From Chloroflexi bacterium 54-19 (lineage in GTDB: Bacteria; Chloroflexota; Chloroflexia; Chloroheliales; Chloroheliaceae), in contig MKTJ01000055.1 of the NCBI GenBank assembly GCA_001898225.1, forward strand, positions 1 to 64,000: a stretch of DNA of 64,000 nt, given 5' to 3'. Every line of letters starts with the position of its first letter. Position 1 is the stretch's first letter. The position numbers were made by a program, and so were the translations under genes. This document shows, in pieces, positions 16,977-24,661 of this stretch. A model generated the notes under the pieces. It ran no database searches. It saw only the letters and a list, made by a program, of their open reading frames with translations, and had not been told where the DNA came from.

Positions 16977-17515
16977 AGCACATATATTTTACCATATATG
17001 TAGAGTTTAGGTAAAGGGTTTAAGGAATACCTCGCTAAGCGCGAGTAAGGAGTGCGTTTCCTCTGTCACCTAAAGGAGACAGAGGAAACGCACTAAACTA
17101 AGGCCTATTACAAGTTAAAGAAGTCTTATAGATAGTTGTAAAAGTGTCCTGAGTACTGGGGTGATAGATTTCTGCATCTGGTTTAAGACACCAGCAATAT
17201 ATAAGGGTTGAAGCCTGGAAAAAATTGGCTCAAATTCCTGGAATAAACCCTTGAGGAATTACTGTTTCCCCTCCCTGATTCAACCAGAATAGAAGGTTTT
17301 TGCTAATAGTTTCAGGCTAATGTTACGGATTAAAGCATAAAATTTAGACTGAATGAGTCGAATCCCAAACGCTTAATTCCCCGCATCATAATGGAAGAGT
17401 TGCACACGCCAAATAATTAGTCTGGTAGGTTTCAGGTCATAAGTTGATTTGAAGACTATTGACCTGGAAACAAAACTTTTGGATTTGAATTAAAGCTCAC
17501 AAATACAATATATGG
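16977..17515. other. Intergenic region with long palindrome
   Basis: Holds a short palindrome CATATATtttacCATATATG-like motif at about 16979-17000 (possible left end of the tnpB element) and the 44-bp palindrome at 17051-17094. No gene seen in 17095-17515. Confidence 0.5.
17051..17094. repeat. Long palindrome with 17-bp perfect arms
   Basis: Arms AGTGCGTTTCCTCTGTC (17051-17067) and its exact complement (17078-17094) around ACCTAAAGGA, which itself pairs CCT/AGG. No T run follows, so it is not a standard terminator. It could be a transposon-end relic or recombination site. Confidence 0.75.
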
Positions 17516-18442
17516 TCAGTGGCGCAATCTTCTTAATACCATTCGGGCAAGTGTGGTAACTACGTTTACATATTTGTTATAACGTAAAATATCATAAGTC
17601 CCAAGGAACTTAGTCCTCACTTTCCCCCGGTTTACCCTTTGGTAGACATGGAAGTAAGAAATTTTTGCGCATTTTCGAAATCCTAATCTTCTAACGTGTT
17701 TTAGGATGGGATATTGCTGGTCGTAAAAATGAGCCAGGTAAGATCTGATTTCGGGAGTTAATGGCTGATTGTCGATATTGAATACCAAATAACCTCCCGG
17801 TTGCAGGGCTTGCGCCAGACTTCTTATCGTATCAACCGCATTGGGGATGTGGACCATCACATCAAAGGCGGTAATTAGATCGAAAGTTTGGTCGGGGAGT
17901 TGTTCGCGGGAAGTGTCATAAAAGGTTGCTTTAACATTATGGCGGTTTAAGCGCCATTTGGCGAATTCTTGCATAGTATGAGAAATGTCTGCTTGATAAA
18001 CTTCCCAACCCAGCTTGTAAAAAAACAGACTGCTCGAACCAGGTCCAGCCCCGAAGTCTAGATGTTTGCCAGGATAAATATGCCCTAAACCTAACGCAAT
18101 TTCAACGCTTTCAGCTGGCATCTCCCCATAATATTGCGCTGCGTGATACCACATTGTATCAAAAATCCAACTTGTTTGATTATTATAAAAATCCTGTAAA
18201 CCTTCTGGGGTGGTGCGGTCGCCCGAATTCCATTCCTGGGCCGAGTATTCTTTCCAGTGCAGGCATTTTTCCTTTGCTTCTTCTATTGATATCTTAAAAT
18301 ATTCACTTAATTCAAGTAATACCGCCTCCCTAGGCTCAGAAACCTTACCCATCGTGAGGCTCTGTCCCCAAATCTCAATCAGGCTATCTCGAGAATAGGT
18401 ATTTAAGGTTTTTTGCCCTTTAATTAAAGGTTGATTGGCCAT
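17516..18442 (-). CDS. Class I SAM-dependent methyltransferase
   Basis: 308 residues from ATG 18442 (MANQPLI), with GAAAGGAAA upstream; a start five codons earlier is possible. The N-terminal 110 residues are helical and family-specific (EYFKISIEEAKEKCLHWKEY, SWIFDTMWYHAAQYYGEMPA). The methyltransferase core follows: KHLDFGAGPGSSSLFFYKLG, VYQADISHTMQEFAKWR, EQLPDQTFDLITAFDVMVHI, AQALQPGGYLVFNIDN. The N-terminus suggests a specialised substrate, which I do not recognise. It starts 18 nt after ccdA on the same strand and may be the last gene of the cytochrome c maturation operon. Confidence 0.75.
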   Translation of the reverse strand: MANQPLIKGQKTLNTYSRDSLIEIWGQSLTMGKVSEPREAVLLELSEYFKISIEEAKEKCLHWKEYSAQEWNSGDRTTPEGLQDFYNNQTSWIFDTMWYHAAQYYGEMPAESVEIALGLGHIYPGKHLDFGAGPGSSSLFFYKLGWEVYQADISHTMQEFAKWRLNRHNVKATFYDTSREQLPDQTFDLITAFDVMVHIPNAVDTIRSLAQALQPGGYLVFNIDNQPLTPEIRSYLAHFYDQQYPILKHVRRLGFRKCAKISYFHVYQRVNRGKVRTKFLGTYDILRYNKYVNVVTTLARMVLRRLRH

Positions 18443-18460
18443 AGGTTTTCCTTTCAAAAT

Positions 18461-19285
18461 TCAGAGCGGCAGCCAATTAAAATATTTGGGTAAAGTCTGA
18501 AAGACGTTTGTTAATATCAAGACCCCTACAATTGCGACGAAAAGGCCGCTGATAATAGATACCAGTCTTAAACCGTTTAAACTCTGGTTTAGCGACCGCA
18601 GTAACCCGTTGGCCTGACCGAGCGCCAGGGCCGTAAGCATAAAAGGCACCCCCAGCCCGAGCGAATAGGCAATCAGGAGAAATATACCCTCAATCGCCCG
18701 GGTGCTTTCGCTGGCTAATCCGATGATACTTCCCAGCACCGGTCCAATACAGGGCGTCCAGCCCGCCGCAAAGATAACCCCTGTAAAGAAGGAAGCGGGT
18801 AAGCCGGTCCGCCGGGCGGGTTTATCCTGGTTGCCGTACCCTTTGTTAAACGATCTCAGTGAATTTAAACCCAGGGACCGGTAGAGAAACGAAATTCGAA
18901 ATAAACCGGCCATATTCAGACCCAAAATAATCAGCACAACCCCGCCCAAAGGCCGCACATATCGGATATACCCCGGAAGTAACTGGCCCAGCAGCCCGAT
19001 AGAAGCCCAGAACGTCACAAATACCAGAGAGAAGCCTGTTACAAAAGCCAGAGCGTGAATAAGAGCCAGCAGCCGGGCGGTGCCCATCCCGCCGCTTTTG
19101 TTCAGGCGCGCTGCGCCACTGGCATAGATAATATAGTTCCCCTGGTCGGCTGTCTCCTGCTGAGCTGTGGTTACCCCGGCCAGATGGCCCAGATAAGCCG
19201 GAACCAGCGGCAAAACGCAGGGTGAGAGAAAAGACAGTAACCCGGCTGCAAACGCTAAAAGAATTGAAACATTGTCAGTTGTCAT
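18461..19285 (-). CDS. ccdA: Cytochrome c biogenesis protein CcdA (thiol-disulfide electron carrier)
   Basis: A 274-residue protein with about six to seven membrane helices. The two redox cysteines are in the expected motifs: C23 in LLSFLSPCVLPLVPAYLG and C179 in GVIFAAGWTPCIGPVLG. CcdA moves reducing power across the membrane to CcmG/ResA-type thioredoxins so that the CxxCH cysteines of apocytochromes stay reduced. The loop between helices 1 and 2 (about 45-70) is longer than in short CcdA forms. Its neighbours CcmG-like and CcmF in the same operon fit this role. Confidence 0.9.
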   Translation of the reverse strand: MTTDNVSILLAFAAGLLSFLSPCVLPLVPAYLGHLAGVTTAQQETADQGNYIIYASGAARLNKSGGMGTARLLALIHALAFVTGFSLVFVTFWASIGLLGQLLPGYIRYVRPLGGVVLIILGLNMAGLFRISFLYRSLGLNSLRSFNKGYGNQDKPARRTGLPASFFTGVIFAAGWTPCIGPVLGSIIGLASESTRAIEGIFLLIAYSLGLGVPFMLTALALGQANGLLRSLNQSLNGLRLVSIISGLFVAIVGVLILTNVFQTLPKYFNWLPL

Positions 19286-19359
19286 AAAATTTCCTTAAAA
19301 ATCTTCCCTGAACATACAGAACTTACAGACCCCTCCCTTACTAATCTGGCCTGGGGCGG

Positions 19360-20454
19360 CTAGTTCCCAGGCCAACTTAAGCCGCCATCCAGGCTCCGGT
19401 AAACCTCACCTCTGGTATTTACCAAAAGAATATTTTTGGGGTTTACCGGATTTACAGCCAGCGCCGCGACCGGCTGGGTGTACCCCGACCCGTTCCAGCT
19501 ACTTCCCCCATCGCTGCTTAAAAAGAGACCGTTAACAGTGCCTGCATACAGGGTATTTGAGTTTGGGTTAAAGGCCAGGGCGGCCACCTTGTTGTTGGTA
19601 TCAAGCGCGGCATTGGCATACCCGCTGGCAGCTTCCCAGCTATTTCCCCCGTCCTGGCTTCGTAAAACTCCTCGTCCCGTGACGGCGGCCCATAAAGTGT
19701 TGTTTCCCAAAGCCAGACTGACCAGACCGTTTGCCAACTGTTTTGAAACAACCTGCCAGTGCTGCCCGCTATCTTCGCTTTTCATCAGGCCCGCTCCAAC
19801 CGAAAAAATGTAAAGTCGGGCCGGGTTGGTCGGGTCAACGGCCAGGGCGTGTACGTCAGTGGCCCCGGTCCCGGCCAGCCGGTCCAGGAGGGAGCGCCAG
19901 GTTATTCCACCGTCATCACTTCGGGAGAAGACGGCGTGGCCTGAGATATAGACCGTTTTGCCGTCCCCGGCCACCCCGATGCCCATGGCATCAAGATTTG
20001 CGAGATTGGTCGGCTGCCAGCTTAAACCGTTGTCCCGACTTTTCAGAAGACCGTTATGGCTACCGAAATAGACTGTCTCCGGTTGGGCCGGGTTAAAAGC
20101 CAGCGCGTGGATGTCAGGCGTATTCAGGGTAGCGACCGGTTTTGGTTCGCTTTTGCCCCCTGAAAGGAGAAGGAAGGCGATTACCGCCCAGATTACGACT
20201 CCTGCGCCGATTACAACCAGCCAGAGCGGGAACCTTTTCTGCCTGAACTCGGCCCCCGCCTTCGCTCCCGCTCCGGCCCTGTCTGTCCCCTCTGCTTCAA
20301 ATTGCTCTGAGGGGCGGTTTAAATGCCCTGCCGCCGGTAGCTGGCTGGCCGCAGTCCCGGAAGGGATCGAAGACTTCTGGCCGCCTACCTCTAAAACTTC
20401 AGGCGATTTTTGAGGTTGCGGCCCTCTCTGCAACCGGGCAGTTTTTCTAGACAT
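19360..20454 (-). CDS. Membrane-anchored BNR/YCF48-like beta-propeller protein
   Basis: 364 residues from ATG 20454, which overlaps the previous gene's stop by 8 nt. A basic, Pro-rich cytoplasmic tail (about 1-75) precedes one membrane helix (PLWLVVIGAGVVIWAVIAFL). The rest is an extracytoplasmic propeller of BNR-type repeats: SRDNGLSWQ, SDDGGITWR, SEDSGQHWQ, SQDGGNSWE, SSDGGSSWN, SLDGGLSWP, each preceded by an ALAFNP or ALAVDP strand. Such propellers (F510_1955 or YCF48-like) often help assemble or stabilise exported redox proteins; here the link to cytochrome c assembly is by operon position only. Confidence 0.75.
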   Translation of the reverse strand: MSRKTARLQRGPQPQKSPEVLEVGGQKSSIPSGTAASQLPAAGHLNRPSEQFEAEGTDRAGAGAKAGAEFRQKRFPLWLVVIGAGVVIWAVIAFLLLSGGKSEPKPVATLNTPDIHALAFNPAQPETVYFGSHNGLLKSRDNGLSWQPTNLANLDAMGIGVAGDGKTVYISGHAVFSRSDDGGITWRSLLDRLAGTGATDVHALAVDPTNPARLYIFSVGAGLMKSEDSGQHWQVVSKQLANGLVSLALGNNTLWAAVTGRGVLRSQDGGNSWEAASGYANAALDTNNKVAALAFNPNSNTLYAGTVNGLFLSSDGGSSWNGSGYTQPVAALAVNPVNPKNILLVNTRGEVYRSLDGGLSWPGN

Positions 20455-22345
20455 TTTTTTCTTTCGCTCCTGTCTCAACCGATGGGGGCTTCGCCGGGTC
20501 AGCCGGGGAAAGCGTTACTCCCGCCCCCGGCCCTGGATCGGGAGCCGCACCCATCATCCCACTAGAAGCTGGCCCGGTCTCCGGGGTGGGTCGTTGCGAC
20601 TCCCAGATTTCGAGCAGGCGGTCCTTTAGATTGGCTCGTTTCGTGTCATAAAACGTTTCTTTACCCTTAAAGCCACCCTTTTGAAAGTCCAGGTCAAGCT
20701 GCGCTATTTTCCCGAGCATTAGCTGGCGTTCGAGCTGGTGGCTTCCGGTTGGTCCGGCCACGGTACCAGCACTGACCCCCACACCGGCCCGTGGGCCGGG
20801 GCTAGGGTTGGGGTCGTACTGAATTGCTGCCGGGCCTGTCTGAGGGGCCGGGGTAGCCTGGGTTGGCGAAGAGCCGGGGATGCCCGGTACTGGCGATGCC
20901 GTTTTAACCTTACGACCGTTCCTGACATAACCTACTAAAAACCCCAGCCCTACCAGAATCGTAATTAAGGTGCCAACTTTCAAGAAATTATCTCTAAACA
21001 GGGTGGTTCCTTTAGAGGCCGGGGGAGTTAATCCGGTCAATTCTATCTTTAGCTGGGTATCAGCCTTAAAGTCCTGACCGGATAGTGGGACCAGCTTTTG
21101 CTGACCCATTTCAATAATTTGACCGCTCCTGAGTTGAGGACTGGTGGCGGAAGGACCGCTGACCGGAGTGAAAAACCGGAAAGACGGGGTGTCATAGGCC
21201 AGCCGTTTGCTAAAACTGAAAGTGTCCGCTTGGTAGGGCAAAATATAACTGAAAACCATCTGGGTTTCGCCCGGAAGAATCGGGGCCGTCACCTCCAGCC
21301 CGTCGGTTGTCTCGATAATATCATCGGGGTTCAGCCCTGCCGCAGGGCTGATACCCTTTGCCCCGGCGGGTAGAAAAAAGCGCAAAGTCACGGAGTTTGC
21401 CGAGCCTGTATCCGGGTTAGCAGAATCCGGCGTAGTGGCCGCTGGTGAGGTAGGGATCGTTGCCGCCTCCCCGGCTGGTGATTGAGCCGGAAGTTGGTTT
21501 TGCCCGGTCGTCCCTGCGCCTCCGGGTGATCCGACCCCGGAAGTTGGTTTTGAGCTGGCGCCGGTAAAAGTCCGGTCACCTTTATTGACGATGCTGTACA
21601 TTTCCAGGATGAAAATCTGGCCGCTGTCGGGGTCAACCTGGGGTACGATGACACTGGTTCCGGCAATCGAAATTAGGCTCTGGTCGGTGCTAGGCTCATA
21701 AACTTTCAATTCGACCGCTTGTATCGGTTGGCTGGCAGTAAGGGTGAGACTTTGCGGGAGATAATAAGTTACTCCGGCATAGCGGGTGGAGAGATAGTAA
21801 GTGACGTTATCACCGGTGGTGAGATTCTGGAACGCAAAATTCCAGGCCGGATCAAGTGTTGTTTCCGCTGTATCCGAGGGAGAGGTATCGCTGCCGCTAA
21901 AGCGTTCCAGTTTTACGACTTGCCCACTCGGGTTGAGACCGGCCCCCGCCAATCCTGCTCCGGCGGTGCCGTTTACAACTCTTCCGGTGATACGGCCCGG
22001 AACCTGCTGGGTTGAACCCGGCGGATTGCCCCCCGAAGGGGTTGAACCGACCCCGTCCGTTTTGCTTACCGGAGTCGTCAAGGCCTGCGCCTGTGGCAGG
22101 GCCAGGGCCAGGGCCAGGGGCAGTTTAAAACTATAAGTAAGAAGCAATCCGAGGCTGGCTGTCAGGATAAATACCTTCAACACCATACGCAAACCCGACC
22201 GGTTTCGGCGGCGACCGCAAGTGTGCCAACGGGCCTGCCACCATTCCCGCTGGGTCTGGCGGGTGCTAAAAGGTCCCAGAGAGGTTAGCCACCCCGGGGT
22301 TTGGCCGGGATCTGGTAATTTAATTATTTTACTAAATGTCATCAT
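20447..22345 (-). CDS. Large anchored extracytoplasmic protein with carboxypeptidase-regulatory-like domain
   Basis: 632 residues. Near the start is one hydrophobic segment (about 52-80). After a Thr/Pro linker comes a domain opening VPGRITGRVVNGTAGAGLAG, which resembles the carboxypeptidase regulatory-like (beta-sandwich) fold, then further beta-rich segments, a second membrane helix at about 445-465 (FLKVGTLITILVGLGFLVGY) and a cytoplasmic tail ending in a helical part (LMLGKIAQLDLDFQKGGFKG) and a Pro-rich end. The tail LDLDFQKGGFKGKETFYDTK resembles the DLDHDFETGKISEEDY-type element of CcmI-like proteins, also seen in the gene at 22992-23654. It overlaps its neighbours on both sides, so it is part of the operon. 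Confidence 0.6.
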   Translation of the reverse strand: MMTFSKIIKLPDPGQTPGWLTSLGPFSTRQTQREWWQARWHTCGRRRNRSGLRMVLKVFILTASLGLLLTYSFKLPLALALALPQAQALTTPVSKTDGVGSTPSGGNPPGSTQQVPGRITGRVVNGTAGAGLAGAGLNPSGQVVKLERFSGSDTSPSDTAETTLDPAWNFAFQNLTTGDNVTYYLSTRYAGVTYYLPQSLTLTASQPIQAVELKVYEPSTDQSLISIAGTSVIVPQVDPDSGQIFILEMYSIVNKGDRTFTGASSKPTSGVGSPGGAGTTGQNQLPAQSPAGEAATIPTSPAATTPDSANPDTGSANSVTLRFFLPAGAKGISPAAGLNPDDIIETTDGLEVTAPILPGETQMVFSYILPYQADTFSFSKRLAYDTPSFRFFTPVSGPSATSPQLRSGQIIEMGQQKLVPLSGQDFKADTQLKIELTGLTPPASKGTTLFRDNFLKVGTLITILVGLGFLVGYVRNGRKVKTASPVPGIPGSSPTQATPAPQTGPAAIQYDPNPSPGPRAGVGVSAGTVAGPTGSHQLERQLMLGKIAQLDLDFQKGGFKGKETFYDTKRANLKDRLLEIWESQRPTPETGPASSGMMGAAPDPGPGAGVTLSPADPAKPPSVETGAKEKNV

Positions 22346-22979
22346 GGTGAGGTTGTCCCGCCGCCGCTATTTTGAGAGGTCGCCAGGAGCGGCGGCTGAA
22401 GCCCTGGACCAGCCTTTCAAAACGGGGATAAAAGAACCAGATGGTACCGGCCCCAAAAAGCAGCCCGCTGGAGCCGCGCCAGTACCACTCGCTTCCGCGC
22501 AGCCCAAAAGTCTGGCTGAACACGTCAAAAAGCATGGGCAGACTGATAAGAAGATAACTCCACCGGCTCGAAAAACGATAAGCTAGTCGCAAGCCGGGCC
22601 GGGTGGCAAACAGCAGCCCGGCCGCCACCCAGCCTGCGTTTATTGCGACCATGCGTACCTCCATACCCATCTGGTAACCGGCCAGAAAGAATGAATGGGT
22701 GGGCCGTTGCAAGCAAAGCCAGTTGTAGAACCAGTACAAACCCTGGCTGAAGACGCTCAGATGCCAGAACTTTAGCACGGGAGCCAGGAATGTACCGAAA
22801 AACAACCCGCTATTAAAGATATTAAAGCAGGCCAACCAGTGTCTGGTGGTCCAATCTCGGGCAAATTCAAGCCAGTTTACTATCCGGCCTGAAAGGTCCT
22901 GCCGCCATTCGGCTATATCCTGAAATTCGTAGGCCAGGTTTTCCCACTTCGCCCCGGGTAAGGAGGTTTTGGTTTTCAC
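22332..22979 (-). CDS. DUF2085-like membrane protein
   Basis: 215 residues with about four to five hydrophobic segments. The motif CLQRPTHSFFLAGYQMGMEV at about 89-108 matches the CHQxPxRSFxLxGxQxxVCxR pattern of DUF2085 proteins, with the later Cys replaced (MEVRMVAI). The family function is unknown; members are small membrane proteins, sometimes near redox genes. The start lies 12 nt after the CcmI-like gene, and the end overlaps the next gene by 14 nt, so it is co-transcribed. Confidence 0.6.
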   Translation of the reverse strand: MKTKTSLPGAKWENLAYEFQDIAEWRQDLSGRIVNWLEFARDWTTRHWLACFNIFNSGLFFGTFLAPVLKFWHLSVFSQGLYWFYNWLCLQRPTHSFFLAGYQMGMEVRMVAINAGWVAAGLLFATRPGLRLAYRFSSRWSYLLISLPMLFDVFSQTFGLRGSEWYWRGSSGLLFGAGTIWFFYPRFERLVQGFSRRSWRPLKIAAAGQPHHDDI

Positions 22980-22991
22980 GCTAATTCCTGC

Positions 22992-23654
22992 TCAATCCTT
23001 AAACCGGCTTAATTTCAGACCACACCGCGAGCAAAAAAGGTCGGACAACTTCGTTTCGTGGCGGCAACGCGGACAGAAACGTCCCAGGCGAAGGGTTTCT
23101 TCTTCCCCTTCAGGACCGGCCCTGTTTAAGCCCGGTAATTCTTCCCTGTCACTCCTGCCTGGCGCAGCGGTTTGAGGCGTGGTATTACCCACATTTCCCC
23201 TTGCCGCTACTGTGGGTATCCCTGGCCCCTTGCCCGCTCCAACCCCTCGGGCTTTTTTTGAAATTTGAGCCCGTGCTAGAATTTTAGCTACCGCCTGTTC
23301 AATTTCTTCTCCGGCCTGCCGTTCTCTGGCTTCCAGCCCGTCGAGTTTTAGCAGGGTTGCTAGCGCCTGCTTATTGTATTCGGCGTGCAGTTGCAAAAAA
23401 TCTTCACGGTTTAAATCGCCAGCCTTAAAATCGTGATCCACTTCTAACAGGTTGCCGTAAATCCGGTCTCGCTCTTCCCGGACCAGGATTAATTCCTTTC
23501 TTAGACCGCTTGATTCAGAAGAAATTGCCAGGGAAAGTTCCTCCTGGTTATTTTTCCGGCGGTCGGGCGCTAACGGGTAAAGCAGATAGATTGCCCCCGC
23601 TACAATCGCTACCAGGGCCAGACTTATTACCCCTAAATCTCCAAACGGCATCAC
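22992..23654 (-). CDS. CcmI-like membrane protein with C-terminal zinc ribbon
   Basis: 220 residues: one N-terminal membrane helix (SLALVAIVAGAIYLLYPLA), a helical segment with RIYGNLLEVDHDFKAGDLNR, which is the typical CcmI/CycH-type motif (ALxELDxDxxxGKxxxED), a Gly/Pro linker, and a zinc ribbon CPRCRHETKLSDLFCSRCGL at the C-terminus. CcmI-type proteins hold apocytochrome for the heme lyase. Its ATG overlaps ccmH by 4 nt, so translation is coupled. The zinc ribbon replaces the TPR part of proteobacterial CcmI. Confidence 0.7.
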   Translation of the reverse strand: MMPFGDLGVISLALVAIVAGAIYLLYPLAPDRRKNNQEELSLAISSESSGLRKELILVREERDRIYGNLLEVDHDFKAGDLNREDFLQLHAEYNKQALATLLKLDGLEARERQAGEEIEQAVAKILARAQISKKARGVGAGKGPGIPTVAARGNVGNTTPQTAAPGRSDREELPGLNRAGPEGEEETLRLGRFCPRCRHETKLSDLFCSRCGLKLSRFKD

Positions 23655-24661
23655 TCTGTCTCTTTTCCGGCCCTGACGGTTTTATTTTCTGATCCGCTCC
23701 GCGCCATTTTTTTTTCAGAGGTTGTTGTAGTATTGGCCGGACCGGTAGCGGCCGGGAGGAGGGAAGTATTTGAAAATATCCCCTCCTCTCGGTCCCGGAA
23801 GGCTGCCAGTTCTGTTTCCAGGCGTGCCTGGTACTTCTTTAAGGCTTCAGGGTCAAGCCCGCTAATATTGGCGACTTCACCAAAAGATGAAGTTCCGGTC
23901 TGGTTTTTTTCACCATCCTCAACCGGCTTGCGGGCGGTCGCCCCGGCAACCGCTCCCACCAGCGGGTCCGGTTGCCCTTGCCCCGGTTGGCCTGGAGTAG
24001 CGCCTTTCAGGCTGAGACGAGCTTTCCAGAGCCGCAGGACATAACCCACGGTGCCCGCGCCTACCAGCAGTCCGGCAACGGGGAGCAGCCAGACCAGTAA
24101 AGTAAAACCGCTTTTGGGGGGATTTGTCAGAATGCTATCGCCATAACGGTCCACGAAATACTGTAAAATTGCCTCGCTGGTTTCACCCTGCTCAAGTTTC
24201 TTTTTTATCAAAAGGCGCATCTGCTGGGCCAGCCCTGAATTGGAGAAAGCCACCGTGACCCCCTGACAGATAGGGCATTGCAACTGGTCGGCAATCTTAA
24301 AAGTGTCTGCGTCGTAGACGCTATTTTCAATCGGGGCCGGTGTCACCACCTGCCCGCTGACCGGGACCGGACTCAGGAAAGTTACCAGCCAGGCGGCCAG
24401 GACCAGCGTCACCATCAACCTAAATGTGCGGCCTGTTTCGGAGCGGGGCCGGGGCCGGGAAGGAGATTCCCCAACTCCGGCGATATTTTTAATCCGGCCC
24501 CGCTCCTTATTCCTATCCCTGGGTGTAACTCCCGCCCTGGCCCTGGCCCTGGCCCGGGTAAAGAACCATGCCAGGGCATTAGCCACTGGGAGAAGCTGCC
24601 CGGTAAGCCAGGGCCGCTCTTGTGTCAGGTAGCTGGTCTCTCTTTCTCTTTCAGGTTTCAT
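23651..24661 (-). CDS. ccmH: Cytochrome c maturation protein CcmH
   Basis: 336 residues. A long N-terminal part with a membrane helix (about 78-100, LMVTLVLAAWLVTFLSPVPV) precedes the CcmH domain: IADQLQCPICQGVTVAFSNS with C129 and C132, then EQGETSEAILQYFVDRYGDS and a second helix FTLLVWLLPVAGLLVGAG. The usual motif is LRCxxCQN; here it is LQCPICQG. CcmH reduces the apocytochrome CxxCH before heme attachment. The C-terminal 120 residues are Pro/Gly-rich with one segment DPEALKKYQARLETELAAFR. It overlaps ccmF and the CcmI-like gene by 4 nt each. Confidence 0.88.
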   Translation of the reverse strand: MKPERERETSYLTQERPWLTGQLLPVANALAWFFTRARARARAGVTPRDRNKERGRIKNIAGVGESPSRPRPRSETGRTFRLMVTLVLAAWLVTFLSPVPVSGQVVTPAPIENSVYDADTFKIADQLQCPICQGVTVAFSNSGLAQQMRLLIKKKLEQGETSEAILQYFVDRYGDSILTNPPKSGFTLLVWLLPVAGLLVGAGTVGYVLRLWKARLSLKGATPGQPGQGQPDPLVGAVAGATARKPVEDGEKNQTGTSSFGEVANISGLDPEALKKYQARLETELAAFRDREEGIFSNTSLLPAATGPANTTTTSEKKMARSGSENKTVRAGKETE

